A stretch of DNA of 64,000 nucleotides from Arthonia radiata (Eukaryota > Ascomycota > Arthoniomycetes > Arthoniales > Arthoniaceae). Below are positions 9,884 through 21,712 of the stretch, piece by piece. The notes below the pieces were generated by a model that was given only the letters and a program-made list of their open reading frames with translations, ran no database searches and had not been told where the DNA came from. The stretch lies in contig PSQN01000013.1 of NCBI GenBank assembly GCA_002989075.1, positions 1,150,379 through 1,214,378 of the forward strand. Reading direction: 5' to 3'. Numbering within the stretch: the first letter of the stretch is position 1; every line of letters begins with the position of its first letter. The position numbers and the translations under genes are program-made.

Positions 9884-12367
9884 TTATTGCGGTGGCTGGT
9901 ATTGATGCCCTTGCGAAGGCGTAGGGGTATGCTTAGTGCTGCTGTCTGTTGTGGTGGAAGTGGAAGTGGTTGATTTGGAAGAACTCGACGTATGTGACGT
10001 CGAGCTGCTCTCGGCAGCGGAAGTGGATGTGGTAGACGTGCGGCTGCTCGAGTCGCTCGCACTCGGCGGTTGGTAAGGCGCGCCGCTGGGGCTCGACGTT
10101 GGGGTAGTGTGACGTGTCGAGCTACTGTCAGTGCCGGAGGTGGAAGTAGTCGACGACCGGGTGCTCGAGCTTTCAGAACTCGGCGGCTGGTAAGGTGCGC
10201 CGCCAGGGCTTGAAGTTGGAGTGTGGTAGCGCGACGAGGAAGAGGTTGTGGTGGACGAAGACCGGGGTGCTGTCGGACTAGCCGGCGAGTATGTGGGACT
10301 GTATTGATGGCCCGTCTGCTTGCCCGTCGCGGAGCTAGCGGTTGGCGTGGCAGGCGAGTATGTTGGAGTGTAAGCGCTACCGGTCTCTTTGCCAGTGGCC
10401 GAGGAAGAGCTACGAGATCCACTTGGAGAGGGTGTTGGCGTTACATTGGTAGTTGTCGCACTGGCGGAACTGGTCGTGTTGTCAGGCGCCTTGCCACCAA
10501 CGTTGGCAACGCAGCCGGACGCGACATCTGGCGACTCCCACGAGTAGATCTCCTTATTGTAGAAACTGGCAGCGGCGAAGTCCAGCTTCTCGTCGAAGTG
10601 AACACCCCACCCGATACCATACTGGCATGGTCCAGGCGCATTGCTGTAGTTGCCGTAGCCGGTGACTGACACGGTATTGGTCATGGATACGTTAGCTTGA
10701 AGGTTAGGAAGAGGGCGCACATCCAGGCCGAAGCCGATCTCGACGGGGAGTCCAAGGGTCAAAGATAGAGTGGTCTCGCCTTCAGCTTCGAACTTGTGCG
10801 TCCACTGAGGCTCGAAACCGCTTTGCTTATTGTTGTCCGAGTCGAGTAGGTCAAGTGTGGCTTCGAAGTTGGGCATGCTCGCGCTGACTTCCATCAAAAT
10901 CTTGCCCGACGCTTCCATGTTGACACTGACCGAAGCATCCACGTTGATGTACGGTCCAATGACGAGAAGCTCCGGGATTTCAATCGGCGAAAGAGGGATC
11001 TGTACGAGCTCGACCTTCTTGCTCAGGGGGCTGAAGCTCACACCCTTCTCCGACTGTAGGCCAAGACCTAGACCTGCAGCCATGTTGCCCTTGACGCTGA
11101 ACGAACCTGATTTGATTTTGACCTCTAGAAAGGAAATCTCGGCCATACCATGGACATCTGCGGAGCCGTCCACACCACAATCGACACAGTAAGCGTTTAT
11201 GCCACCTGCAGACACGATCTCTGCAGCATTAGGCCAAGGCGCGCCTGCAGCGGCGGTAGGCGAGGCCTTGAGGTTGATTTGCATGTCAGTCGTGAAACTC
11301 TTATCAGCAGCTGCAACAGCCGCGGAGGTGATGTGAGAAAAGCCTGAACCGACTGCAGACGTCGCCGCGCCGAAGCCTGAGGTAATATCACCCCAGAAAC
11401 CACGCTTTGCCAAGTCATCATTGGACGGTGAGTTGGTGATCTGAGCAGCTGGAATACCAGATGTAGGAGTCCCTGCACCGAGATCGGTATCTTGCGGAGT
11501 ATAAGCCGCTGCTTTGTAGTTGCCCCAAGTCGCCGTCACCTCATTAGCAGCTTGAGTAATATCGATTGAAGTGCACTTCACATCGCAAGCCTTACTGTCG
11601 TCGTCGAACATTGCATCAGCTACTTGCCAGAAAGTTCGCTGGGCTTGCGTTGCATTGTTGCAGCCGTCGCTGTGTGAGACGAGGATAAAATCACCTCCGA
11701 AACTTGGCCATTGCTGCTTGGCGTAGTCATACCCTTCGTCCCCGGTGAACGTCAGGCCAAGGCCATCAGTGGAACACGTCACATTGCGGATGTAGGCACT
11801 GTTCTCAAGAACGACAGCTGGCTTGGTATAGTTCATGTCCAGACTGGCAAACATATGGCTCATAGTAGAGTCATCGTTGCTTGAGTAATAGAGGTTGCCA
11901 CTTGTTGCCGGTGCTAAATGAGTCAGATTCTGCGGATTGTGCTCGGGGCCAGTGGCTGGGGTGAGGATCTCCGCCGGCGCAGGAGCTACATTGGTTGGTG
12001 GCCCAGCTGGGATGGGCTGTGGAATCGCTTGAGCTGAAGCGATGGACGCGAGTGCTGTTGTGTTTGGAACATAGGCTGCACTGTTGCTACCTGCACTACT
12101 CACGGTGTCATAGGTGCTAGAATCGGCGGAACCGCCGTCTGTAGCTGTCACATGGTCCGTCACAGTGATATGATCAGTAACGGTTATGTGAGGAGGCTGT
12201 GTCACACTAGGTCGATATGGCTGACCACCAGAGGTCGGAGGGAGGGGAGTCCCTGGGGATTGGTGATATGGAGAGTGATAGGGTGACGCTCGGGAATATT
12301 TGTATGCCTGAGGAGCTGCCGCGGCCAGACGTAGGAAGGAAATTGCGAATAAGAATTTGTGGAGCAT
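9884..12367 (-). CDS. Large secreted protein with Ser/Thr-rich tail (DUF7029/DUF7223-like)
   Basis: Single-exon gene of 827 aa. A signal peptide (MLHKFLFAISFLRLAAAAP, cut after about residue 18) directs it out of the cell. Residues about 160-290 (NYTKPAVVLENSAYIRNVTC and YDYAKQQWP) resemble the N-terminal module of a fungal extracellular family, which I recall as DUF7029. Residues about 385-580 (INAYCVDCGVDGSADVHG, then beta-rich sequence) resemble its partner module, DUF7223. The last 200 residues are Ser/Thr-rich, with repeated GAPYQPP units and SSS/TST runs, probably heavily O-glycosylated. It ends in GHQYQPPQ with no hydrophobic tail, so no GPI anchor is predicted. The domain names are from memory; the function is unknown, possibly cell-surface or wall-related. 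Confidence 0.8.
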   Translation of the reverse strand: MLHKFLFAISFLRLAAAAPQAYKYSRASPYHSPYHQSPGTPLPPTSGGQPYRPSVTQPPHITVTDHITVTDHVTATDGGSADSSTYDTVSSAGSNSAAYVPNTTALASIASAQAIPQPIPAGPPTNVAPAPAEILTPATGPEHNPQNLTHLAPATSGNLYYSSNDDSTMSHMFASLDMNYTKPAVVLENSAYIRNVTCSTDGLGLTFTGDEGYDYAKQQWPSFGGDFILVSHSDGCNNATQAQRTFWQVADAMFDDDSKACDVKCTSIDITQAANEVTATWGNYKAAAYTPQDTDLGAGTPTSGIPAAQITNSPSNDDLAKRGFWGDITSGFGAATSAVGSGFSHITSAAVAAADKSFTTDMQINLKASPTAAAGAPWPNAAEIVSAGGINAYCVDCGVDGSADVHGMAEISFLEVKIKSGSFSVKGNMAAGLGLGLQSEKGVSFSPLSKKVELVQIPLSPIEIPELLVIGPYINVDASVSVNMEASGKILMEVSASMPNFEATLDLLDSDNNKQSGFEPQWTHKFEAEGETTLSLTLGLPVEIGFGLDVRPLPNLQANVSMTNTVSVTGYGNYSNAPGPCQYGIGWGVHFDEKLDFAAASFYNKEIYSWESPDVASGCVANVGGKAPDNTTSSASATTTNVTPTPSPSGSRSSSSATGKETGSAYTPTYSPATPTASSATGKQTGHQYSPTYSPASPTAPRSSSTTTSSSSRYHTPTSSPGGAPYQPPSSESSSTRSSTTSTSGTDSSSTRHTTPTSSPSGAPYQPPSASDSSSRTSTTSTSAAESSSTSHTSSSSKSTTSTSTTTDSSTKHTPTPSQGHQYQPPQ

Positions 12368-15300
12368 GGTGCTGGACCCCCAAAGCAGTGGCCTGAGTTT
12401 AAGGGAATATTAAAGATCGAGGGCGCCAAAGGCCAATACAGTCTTGAAGATGATGAGTGAGAGCAGTTCGTCGCCTAGGACGACTAGGAAATGAATGAAT
12501 ATTTGCAAAAATCGTACGGCGAAGAAAAAGAATGACTGTGTAACAACCAAGTGAATGAATACGACTGCTGAGCAGATACGGGGGGCGTCGTTGAGAGGAA
12601 GACATGAAGTCCTTTTCAATGGTGGATAGTCAACACCGAGAGTGTAGATCCAAGGCTTCACTCAAGCTCAGGTCCAATGGCTGCGCGAAATAATCTCTTA
12701 CCCGCAACGACCTCCCCTTCGCATTTAGTTCCCGCGTTATGTGATGCATGATGCAACATGAGGGCCATGCGAGCTGACCTCTCACGGCGTTAGAAGGGAG
12801 ACGAAAGAGCAAGGCCGTCGGTGTACGAGGGCGAAGAGTGCGGAAGGCATACGACGGCGTCAACCATAACACTGCTCTGGGATAGGGGGGCCGCTGTTCC
12901 GAGTCGCGGTTCGCAATACTGAAAATCCACGTGCGGTCGCTTAAGGTTGATCAACAGGCACAAGCGAGCGACCAGCTACAAGAAGGAGGTTGAGATCGAT
13001 GAAATGCGGTGCAAAGGAGAACCGAAGCGGGCCGCATCTGTTTCACATCTCAAGGAGGCAGTTAGCCTTGTCAAAATAGGGCCACCTTGAGTCATGCGGC
13101 GCAGATGCTCGGTAGCTTGCCGCCAGCATCATTCAGGTCCGCAAGGATGCTGACCTTGATCACTTCAGCGCGACGGAGGTCTCTTAGTATTGCCGACTCG
13201 GCGTCACTGCGCGTACGGTCCGCATTGAAGCACCTCTTGTGGTTGCGTAGTAAGTATTTCGCAACTGCTAAGACACGTGAATCTAGGGACGGGTAAGCTA
13301 GACTTATTCGAGCCATCCGTTACTGGCCCAAACCTTTTTCGCCTTAAGCTTCATGAGCTAAATAACGTTTTTTGCGACTTCAATGACGAGGCTCCTTCAT
13401 TCTTCCGCTTCAATAGTTCGAACTAATCCACCTTGCTCTGAGATCAAGCCGCACTGAGTCTGATATATGGAGACGTGGGTGCCACTTTAGGGTTACTGGA
13501 TCAAAGATCCAAACAGATGATGCTGCTCGGGGCGTAACGTCCTGCCTTGGATCACAAAGTCGCAGTGCTACGGAAAGCTGGAACAGATGGGCTTTGGAAT
13601 TGACGGACACACGGGCATAGGAATCGACCCGCGTGCGACACGCTCAGGGCACAATTGTATAGCGCTGGTTTCAGGTTGATGGTGTAATTTTCAAAGGCCG
13701 GAAAAAAGATGCAAGACCGTAGGCGGCGCACAGCTACTGGTATTGGAGAGTATCACCGCACGCAGACCCGTTCTTTCTGGCCTGCCTCTCCATAGGGTAA
13801 GCTGGTGAGGCGACTACTCCAAGTCCACGTTGTGAAGATCTGAGACCAAGTGGGTGCGTGAAGTCGTGCGTATTGTTCAGAGTGTTGCGCTTGCTGGAGT
13901 CGAGGCGAGCGAGATAAGCTGAGTGAGATGATCAACGCCCGGACCGAACTTGTGGCATTTGACCGGCGTCTCGCTGGGAGATGGCCAATAAGCGAAAGCG
14001 CCCCAGCTAGCAACACTTTGCAAAGACGTCCTCGTCGGTGAAGGTGGGGGCTTATTATCCATGAAAACGCTGTCGCAAATCTTGAAGAGCTGGCAAAACG
14101 AGATCGAGATTCAAATTACCTTGTGCGCAGCAGGAATCATACGGATCGGCTGTCGTATGGACGGCTGATGATGCTGGATGAGGTGATCATTATGCAGCTC
14201 GCCGCAAAGCCTGAGCGAGACGGAGCCGTCAAGTCATCTCGTGAGGTGACAATCGAAGCGTGATTTCAAATACAACACAGCGATAAGTGTTGCGGAGGGG
14301 AGAGTAGTCGTTTGTGCTGTCCATGGACTATCTTAGCATGGCAACGCGATAATCTGCAATTTATCAATGCACGCAGAATGGGGCGTCGACGCCGATGCAA
14401 GAGCTGAGCACCCGTCTCACATGAAACGGCAATGACATACCTGTCTTTTGCCTTTGTGTAGCACGGAGTAGCTGTTTCTAGAAATCCAATGGCGGCAGAC
14501 AAGCAGTTATGTGCCAGCCGCCGCCAGCTTTCGGAGTGTTTCGAGTAGATCGGCATAAGATGGCGGACGCGGGCATGGCAAGGTCGCTACCGCGGCTGTG
14601 CTCGACAGCCCCCAAGTGTTGTGTGTGACCAGGATAGGTTTCACGAAAGCCGCGTGATACCGGCAGGACTGTTTAGATGCAACAACTTGAGAGGTTCACG
14701 TGTTAGCAACTCTCCTATAAAGCACAGCTGTGTTGTCTGTGTACGGTGTAGCCCGACTTCATCAGGATCGTTTGTACGGCGAGAGAGGCATAGATTTTGA
14801 GCACGCAGAGTATGTCCGCGTGGAACCCCGCTTTTCCACACGTGGCCTGCAGGGTGCTCGAATAGATAGCTTTCACCAGCTCGCTTGTTCAAGAATTTAA
14901 GGATCAAAGCGCGCCTGTGATCTCCACATCGAAACGTAAGCGCGTCAAGACAGGTGACCAACTGGCGTAACCGTTGCCGGTCTTGACGCACTTCCCGGCG
15001 GCTTGCGGGAAAGTGCGCTCTGGTCGTGTGCACTCACATGTTGCTGCAGTGGCGGCATCGTTCGTCTGGTCTTCGATTAAGCTTGGGTGCCATCCGCTTG
15101 AGGTCTAGCGAGCAGTTGCTCATCCGTATCGCAGACGAAGAGGTCTTCGCATCGGTATACTCGGCGGCGGTCGATGCAGGCCTGGCCATGCCCAGATGAT
15201 ATAATGTGACTCCGGATATGTATGCAGTTGTAGTTCATTAATGTCGGTCAAGGCCAAAGCAAGCCAATGAGGTCCGAGCAATTACTAATTGCTGGTAGAT

Positions 15301-16708
15301 CTGCAGGTCTGCGTCTATATTTTGAAGACAGTGCAGGATGTCGAAAATACGGCCCTGTAGAGAGTTCGACTTCTTGTCAATGCAGGCCTAGCAGAAAAGA
15401 GGCATCTTGCATGCATCAGCAAGAGTAGATAAGAGGAGGTCCGGCGTGTCTCTCTATCCATAAGCCTGATGTGCTGTTGCAATCTCGTCAAGAACGAGGC
15501 TGTAAGCTTTCGGAGCCACCATCGTCTGCGCAGGCGCGGCCTTGAATGCAGCGTGATGAATAAGCTAAAAATTGATGTGTAGAGAAGTACTGCGGCATGG
15601 GTCAACGTCGATACACACCGACGTTAGGGAGACCGGCGGTGAAGCCCAATTGACGGCCGGCATGCTGCAATATTTTCCGCATTGCAGCAAGTCGTGAAGT
15701 TTGTATTGAGGTGAGTCCCGACGTGCCTGAATGGTGTCGTGGAGAGATTCGGAATGGCTCCACAGGTACAGTATGCAGGGAACATTAGCGCATGAGAACC
15801 CGGATTTTCGAAACTGCAGGGGCTTTGGGAACATTATAGTTTCCCGCCTGCAGTGAATGCAATACTTGTTGATAGGCCAAACATTGATGTGAGTTCTCGA
15901 AAATGGAATCTCAAGCCCCAAGCGCCCAACGAGGTCAAGCTTGCCATAGGCGTGCAAAAAGATTCGTGCAGAGCTTGCGCTTGGGATCCGGCAAAGCTCT
16001 CTTTGTGAGTAGCTTAAAGCGCTAACTGTAATGTATCACGAAATCAGTATGCTGATGCGGGCCTGTGCGACCATATCGGTACGGGAGTGTGGCCGGCGTC
16101 GATATCAACCACACAGAATGCTGCACGCAATAGCAAACGACTCTGCCAGATTCTCGGAAACTGCAAGAGAATGTGGTACATTGGCGTTTGAGGACCCTGA
16201 TGGCTCAGCTATCTTCCGAGCACTGAGCCGGGAACCGTGTTTGTGAAGGGCACGCAGGCGTGCAATGCCAAAGAGCACTGTGGATATGTGGTTGAATGTT
16301 CCGATGCTAAAATCCGTGAGATGTTCAATCAATGAGTGAGTAACACCCTGATCAAGCTTTGCGCAAGCTCGCTTGATATAAGCCATCTCGGAACTAGCGG
16401 ATAGACGCAGTCAATGCCTGTCGTCGACTGAGTGATCTGTGAAGCGCAACGGATGGAGGTCTATGATGCCGTGCTTTTAAACTTCACGATTCGGGATGCA
16501 AGAGCCAGGGCTCATCGCGCGATCCCATCGATATCTGATCATCGCTGCGCATATAAAGGCAGCAACGTCCTCTCTCGTTGGAAGATCGGACAACCTACCA
16601 GGTGGCATTCACAACAACACGCTCCCTGCCAGCTTTCAGTCAAGCGCATCACTCTACTTTTCGACAGTACTCCGCCAGCCCAGTTCCTCAAGACTCCCAA
16701 CGCGCACG
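12368..16708. other. Gene-poor 4.3-kb region
   Basis: I found no gene I can support. Minus-strand open frames exist at 15033-14641 (130 codons), 15957-15565 (130 codons, several Cys) and 16386-16105 (93 codons), none with a recognised domain or clear splice partners. No terminal repeats, reverse transcriptase or transposase motifs could be read. The promoter of the secreted-protein gene lies at the left end. Confidence 0.5.
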
Positions 16709-17007
16709 ATGTCCCTCCCATCTCTCCAGCGCAATGTCCTTTTGCAGCTTGCCCTCCATCGCGGAGAGGTGCAAGAGACGAGCGCCTCTATGGAAGATCA
16801 TTCGAAGATGTTTCGCGAGGACATGCGGTTCACCCAAACCGCCAGTCTCCCTGTACGCTCCATGGTCTTCACTTGCTGCTGATAGGGCGCTGACATGTGG
16901 TCTCGACAAAGGTCCCCGGCACCAAATGCCCAACCTGTCTCAAGCACGGCAAGACAACATGGGTCATACCCGGCAAGAACTGTCCACAGTGTGGCACCCA
17001 GTGTTAG
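16709..17007 (+). CDS. Small Cys-rich zinc-ribbon-like protein
   Basis: Inferred two-exon gene, 79 aa, with exons 16709-16852 and 16912-17007. The 59-nt intron has donor GTACGC, a GCTGAC branch site and ends ACAAAG; both borders are phase 0. Exon 2 encodes a compact motif: CPTC, then GKTTWVIPGK, then CPQCG and a final Cys before the stop. The two CPxC knuckles 20 residues apart look like a small metal-binding ribbon; WVIPGK between them is a distinctive constant-looking core. Exon 1 (MSLPSLQRNVLLQLAL...) has no clear signal peptide. No neighbour suggests a role, and the function is unknown. The main doubt is whether exon 1 is correct; the exon 2 motif itself is unlikely to be random. Confidence 0.6.
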
Positions 17008-17885
17008 TGGGTGAGGAACGGCAGAGGCGGCTTTGCGCCGTGTGTTCGGTGAGTAAGTCAAGGAAATACGGAATAATGAACCATTCACTTCGATGGCGCT
17101 GACGACGATGAACCTAGGTGGCGACAATGTCAGACATGATGGCTCCCGTGTGCGAGCATGTCTGCAGGCGCGCGGCGTTGGTCATTGGTGATGAAAGGGT
17201 GTGGGCGATCAAATCGCAAGACATCTCATGACGTTTTTTCTTTGTTTCGGGGATTTCTGCAAGCATGGTTTGGTTTACTGAGCGCAGAAGAGAGCGAGTC
17301 GATTTGATTGGGTTTGCTCAGCAGACTTTTTGAAATGTACAACGGTTGATTCTGCCATCGCGCTTTTGATTGCTGATTTTCCTGTTGCTGGTAATGTGGC
17401 GTTGAATGAGTGGACGATAAAGCTTGAGTTGTAGAGGTAAGAGTGACAAGCAGCCAACCAACGCGGTACACAAAAGAAGAGAATGCGCAGCTGTACTGCG
17501 CTCTGGATTTCTCTGCAGCTCCAAGCGCACTGCGAAGGAAGCATGCTTGGCAACGTTCCGTCTATCTTCAATCCCGTAAGCCAGGTGAGTTCGGGCCCTG
17601 CGACATCCCAGGTGAAGGAGAGTGTTTTGGGATGGAAGGAGTGGGAGAGCACGAGACGAAGATTGCGAGAATTGAGTGGGTGCCTCAGAAAACAGGCATC
17701 CAGATCTCGCTGATTGGCGGTCCGATTCGCCCCCGTGTATTGTGACCCTCGGTAGCAAATGCGAGAGATCTCCAGACGACCCATTTCGACTCATCAACGT
17801 CCATCTTGTGTCTCCATTCTACACTCTCACCACTCTCCCCTCCTCACATCGTACCATTCTGCGCCATCACTCTTACTCTAGCAAG
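17008..17885. other. Intergenic, upstream of SDH1
   Basis: About 0.9 kb. Overlapping minus-strand open frames at 17797-17275 show no recognisable protein. The right part is presumably the SDH1 promoter and 5' UTR, with a C/T-rich stretch at about 17800-17860 just before the start. Confidence 0.5.
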
Positions 17886-20089
17886 ATGATGTCCGCTGGT
17901 ATGAGACGCTTCACGGCGCCAAAGGTACGCGCCGCTTTCGCACACCCCGCAAACACATGCCTTCGCCACATCCTTCAATTCAGAGCCCACCTCGCATCTG
18001 CCTTGACAGCCCACTGACAAAATGCAGTCTCTCCGCACAGTCAGACCACAGTACAGACCTTTTTCATCTTCACTATGTCGAGCTGGTATTGTCACAAGTC
18101 AACCCTTACGGGCAAAAGAGACCAGTCTTCCTGGTGGCGGCAACAAATATCCAGTCATTGACCATGAGTATGACGCACTCGTTGTCGGTGCTGGCGGCGC
18201 AGGTCTACGGGCAGCGTTCGGCCTTGCAGAGGCCGGTTTCAACACTGCTTGCATCACAAAGCTCTTTCCAACGCGAAGTCATACAGTAGCAGCCCAGGGT
18301 GGCATCAATGCCGCGCTTGGCAAGTACGTCTGGTCTCGCCGAAACCCTTGTCGATGGACACTGATGAGGCTTCTAGCATGCACGAAGACGACTGGAGATG
18401 CCACCACTACGACACGGTGAAGGGCTCCGACTGGTTGGGCGATCAAGACGCTATCCATTACATGACCCGAGAAGCCCCGAAGAGTGTGATCGAGCTCGAG
18501 AACTACGGCTGCCCGTTCTCAAGGACGGACGAAGGCAAGATGTGCGTGCTGAGTCGCCGGTCGCTTGAGTCCTGAAGGCTGACGTGCTTTAGCTACCAAC
18601 GAGCCTTTGGCGGCCAGACTCAGAAGTACGGCAAGGGGGGTCAAGCATACCGAACAGCTTCAGCTGCTGATCGCACTGGACACGCTATGCTTCACACCCT
18701 GTACGGCCAATCTCTACGACATAACACCAATTACTTCATCGAATACTTTGCGATCGACTTGATTATGGAGGACGGCCAGTGCAAAGGTGTGGTCGCTTAC
18801 AACCAAGAGGATGGCACACTCCACAGGTTTCGCGCGCAAAACACAGTTCTCGCCACTGGTGGATACGGTCGTGCATACTTCAGCTGCACATCGGCACATA
18901 CCTGTACTGGTGACGGCATGGCAATGGTCGCACGAGCCGGGCTACCAAACCAGGACATGGAGTTCGTTCAATTCCACCCAACTGGCATCTACGGCGCTGG
19001 CTGCTTGATTACTGAGGGTTCTCGTGGCGAGGGCGGTATCCTACTCAACTCCGAGGGCGAGCGCTTTATGGAGCGATACGCACCCACTGCAAAGGATCTT
19101 GCCAGCCGCGACGTCGTATCAAGATCGATGACGCTCGAGATCCGCGAAGGCCGCGGCGTCGGTCAAGACAAAGACCATCTCTACCTCCAACTCAGCCATC
19201 TGCCCGCAGAGGCACTCCACGAAAAGCTACCAGGTATCTCAGAGACTGCGTCCATTTTCGCCGGTGTCGATGTACGGAAGCAACCAATCCCAGTGCTGCC
19301 CACCGTTCACTACAACATGGGCGGTATCCCTACAAAGTACACTGGCGAAGTACTAACGACAGGCTCCAACGGTGAAGACAAGATCGTTCCGGGTCTCTTC
19401 GCCTGTGGTGAAGCCGCCTGTGTATCCGTACACGGCGCCAACCGCCTGGGTGCAAACTCATTGCTCGACTTGGTCGTCTTCGGCCGCGCCGTATCACATA
19501 CTATCCGTGACAACTTCACGCCAGGCCAGAAGTACCCCGAGATTGGCGCTGAGGCCGGTGCAGACGCCATCAACGTTGTCGACAAGATCAGAACAGCAGA
19601 CGGCAAGCACTCGACCGCTGAGATCCGGAGCAAGATGCAAAAGGTCATGCAGACAGACGTCAGCGTGTTCCGAACACAGGAAAGTTTAGACGAAGGCGTG
19701 AAGAGGATGCGCAATACCGACGAGATGTACAACGACTTGAAGACACAGGACAGGAGTATGATATGGAACTCAGATCTTGTGGAGAGCATGGAGCTGAGGA
19801 ATCTGTTGACTTGCGCGTAAGTGGCTGTTCATTCGTGGTGGGTGCAGCAAAATACTGACATGGTCACAGTGTTCAAACTGCTGAGTCCGCCGCCAATCGC
19901 AAGGAGTCGCGTGGAGCTCACGCACGCGAGGACTTCCCAGACCGAGACGACGCCAACTGGATGAAGCACACATTGTCATGGCAGAAGGAGCCACATGGCA
20001 AGGTTGACATCGGCTACAGACGAGTCATCGGCCACACGTTGGACGAGAACGAGTGCAAGGCTGTACCGCCTTTTAAGCGGACGTACTAG
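17886..20089 (+). CDS. SDH1: Succinate dehydrogenase flavoprotein subunit, mitochondrial
   Basis: Catalytic subunit of complex II: oxidises succinate to fumarate and passes electrons to FAD and then Sdh2, at the matrix face of the inner membrane. Five exons: 17886-17924, 18028-18323, 18377-18541, 18593-19816 and 19870-20089; 647 aa, the usual size. All junctions are GT...AG with matching phases. An Arg-rich mitochondrial presequence comes first, then the FAD Rossmann motif GAGGAG (residues 67-72) and covalent-FAD His98 in [46 protein letters not shown] and [18 protein letters not shown] are all present. The C-terminus contains [20 protein letters not shown]. One oddity: Cys120 replaces the usually conserved Trp in the WRWH motif (here [10 protein letters not shown]). 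The identity is certain. Confidence 0.97.
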
Positions 20090-20552
20090 AGTGTTCGATT
20101 GGGAGGGGCGTCTCTTGCATTGTACTCCTGATGCATCGTTAGGCCAGCAAATTTAGCGTGTATATATTTGAAACCCACATTTTGCCAGAGTCTATTCTGA
20201 GTCTTGCTTTACCATCTACCGTCCGTGATCCTACTCATCTTCTTCGTACTCGTGATGTAAGTCCTTGGCTCCATGATCTGTGATGGCCTAGGCAAGTGCC
20301 TACTTTCCACATATAACGACCACCTGAATAGCATTACAGCATCCTCGCTTCGATCGCGTCACGCAGTGACGAATATCCATTTAAACCCACATGAAGAATG
20401 AGTAATCATCAGCGTCCCCTTTTCTTAATTTAGCTGGCGAAATCGTACACAGCAATCAGACAAAACAACACCTCTAGATCCCGATCGTTCAAGGGTGTCT
20501 AGCACATCACAAAAAGTCGCCATCTGTCAACCCGTCCACCACGCCTCACAAC
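20090..20552. other. Intergenic SDH1-YAE1
   Basis: A 460-bp gap holding the SDH1 3' UTR and the YAE1 promoter. I see nothing else in it. Confidence 0.5.
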
Positions 20553-21332
20553 ATGGCAGATATAGAAGACGCCTCATTAGCTAACCACATCTCAAAAACC
20601 ACTAATACCGCATCACCGCCCCAACCCCCATCTCAACCCGCAGAACACCAAAGCACCCCATCGCCCTCCACTTCCCCGTCCAACCCCTCCGCCACTACCG
20701 CCGCGACCTCCGCGCCTGTCTCCACCGCGCCATCTCACCAATCCTCCCATTCTCCGCACACCCAATCCCCTCCCTCGACGCACTCATCCCGCTCCCCTTC
20801 TCCAAACTCCCAATCCGACATCTGGGCGTCCCCCTCGCCCAGTCCTCACAACCATCCTCAAAATGGGCGTGAACGCCAAAACGACATCGAAGGCTCCGAC
20901 CTTCCCGCCCTCCGCCGCCAACACACCACCACAGGCTACCGCGCCGGCCTCTCACAGGGAAAGGATAACCCGGAGACTGCGCAAGTGGGGTTTGACGAGG
21001 GGTTTCCTGTGGGTGCGGAGGTGGGGATGAGGGTGGGGTGGGTTTTGGGTGGTTTGGGGGAGTTGAAGCCGAGAGGTGGCGAGGGGGTTGAGGATGGGGA
21101 GGTTGAGAGGCTAATGGAGGAAGCGCAGAGGGAATTGGCTTTGGAGAAGTTGGTGGGGGTGCCTGAGTTTGATGGGGGTGATGAAGGCGGGGTGGGGGAT
21201 GGTGATGGGAATGGGGATGGGGACTTAAGGGAGAGGAGGGAGGTCGTTAGGAGGGATTTGGTGGAGGCGTGGGCTGGACGGGTGGAGAGGCTGGGGAGGG
21301 AGAGGGGTGTTGATCTTAGATGGAAGGGTTGA
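20553..21332 (+). CDS. YAE1: Yae1-like adaptor for cytosolic Fe-S protein assembly
   Basis: Yae1 with Lto1 recruits the cytosolic Fe-S targeting complex to the ABC protein Rli1 (ABCE1). Single exon, 259 aa. The first ~125 residues are a Pro/Ser-rich disordered extension. The Yae1 domain follows at residues ~128-170: HTTTGYRAGLSQGKDN, QVGFDEGFPVGAEVG and MRVGWVLGGL. This keeps the Gly-every-fourth-residue pattern of the deca-GX3 motif; the usual Asp of GYRDG is Ala here. The C-terminal half is Gly/Glu-rich and ends in a helical stretch (RRDLVEAWAGRVERLG). The gene converges on the next one, with about 380 bp between the stops. The symbol rests on the domain alone. Confidence 0.82.
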   Translation: MADIEDASLANHISKTTNTASPPQPPSQPAEHQSTPSPSTSPSNPSATTAATSAPVSTAPSHQSSHSPHTQSPPSTHSSRSPSPNSQSDIWASPSPSPHNHPQNGRERQNDIEGSDLPALRRQHTTTGYRAGLSQGKDNPETAQVGFDEGFPVGAEVGMRVGWVLGGLGELKPRGGEGVEDGEVERLMEEAQRELALEKLVGVPEFDGGDEGGVGDGDGNGDGDLRERREVVRRDLVEAWAGRVERLGRERGVDLRWKG

Positions 21333-21712
21333 GGCCACGAAGAAGGTCGAGTCTGCAATCACTCAAGCATATCGCAACGACACGTCTCGTTGCACAAGTG
21401 CAAGCGCCCAAAGCTTCGTCAACCACTCTCACCAGTGCCATACATCAGCTAGCACGATCCCACTAATTCGAGAGGAGATGATGTATTCAACGAAGCTAAA
21501 AGCTTGCTACCACTTCAACGACATCCACAGTCATCTCCACTAATCAACAAGTCATCGCTATCACCTCCATCTTTCATCACGCTCGAGCAGTCCCACAGCT
21601 ACACTGCCCCTACGCAGACACCATGACTCTCCAACGCAAGCGAGACACCACACATCAACCTCACCTTCGACGGCATTTCCCCGAAGCTGACTGCTCATCA
21701 TTCACGCCATCT
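21333..21712. other. Convergent intergenic gap
   Basis: About 380 bp between the YAE1 stop and the stop of the minus-strand gene. No gene seen. Confidence 0.5.

Noticed and set aside
14641-15957. Two 130-codon minus-strand frames as genes or transposon remains
   Set aside because: No recognised domain, no splice partners, no terminal repeats; chance frames are expected in 4 kb.
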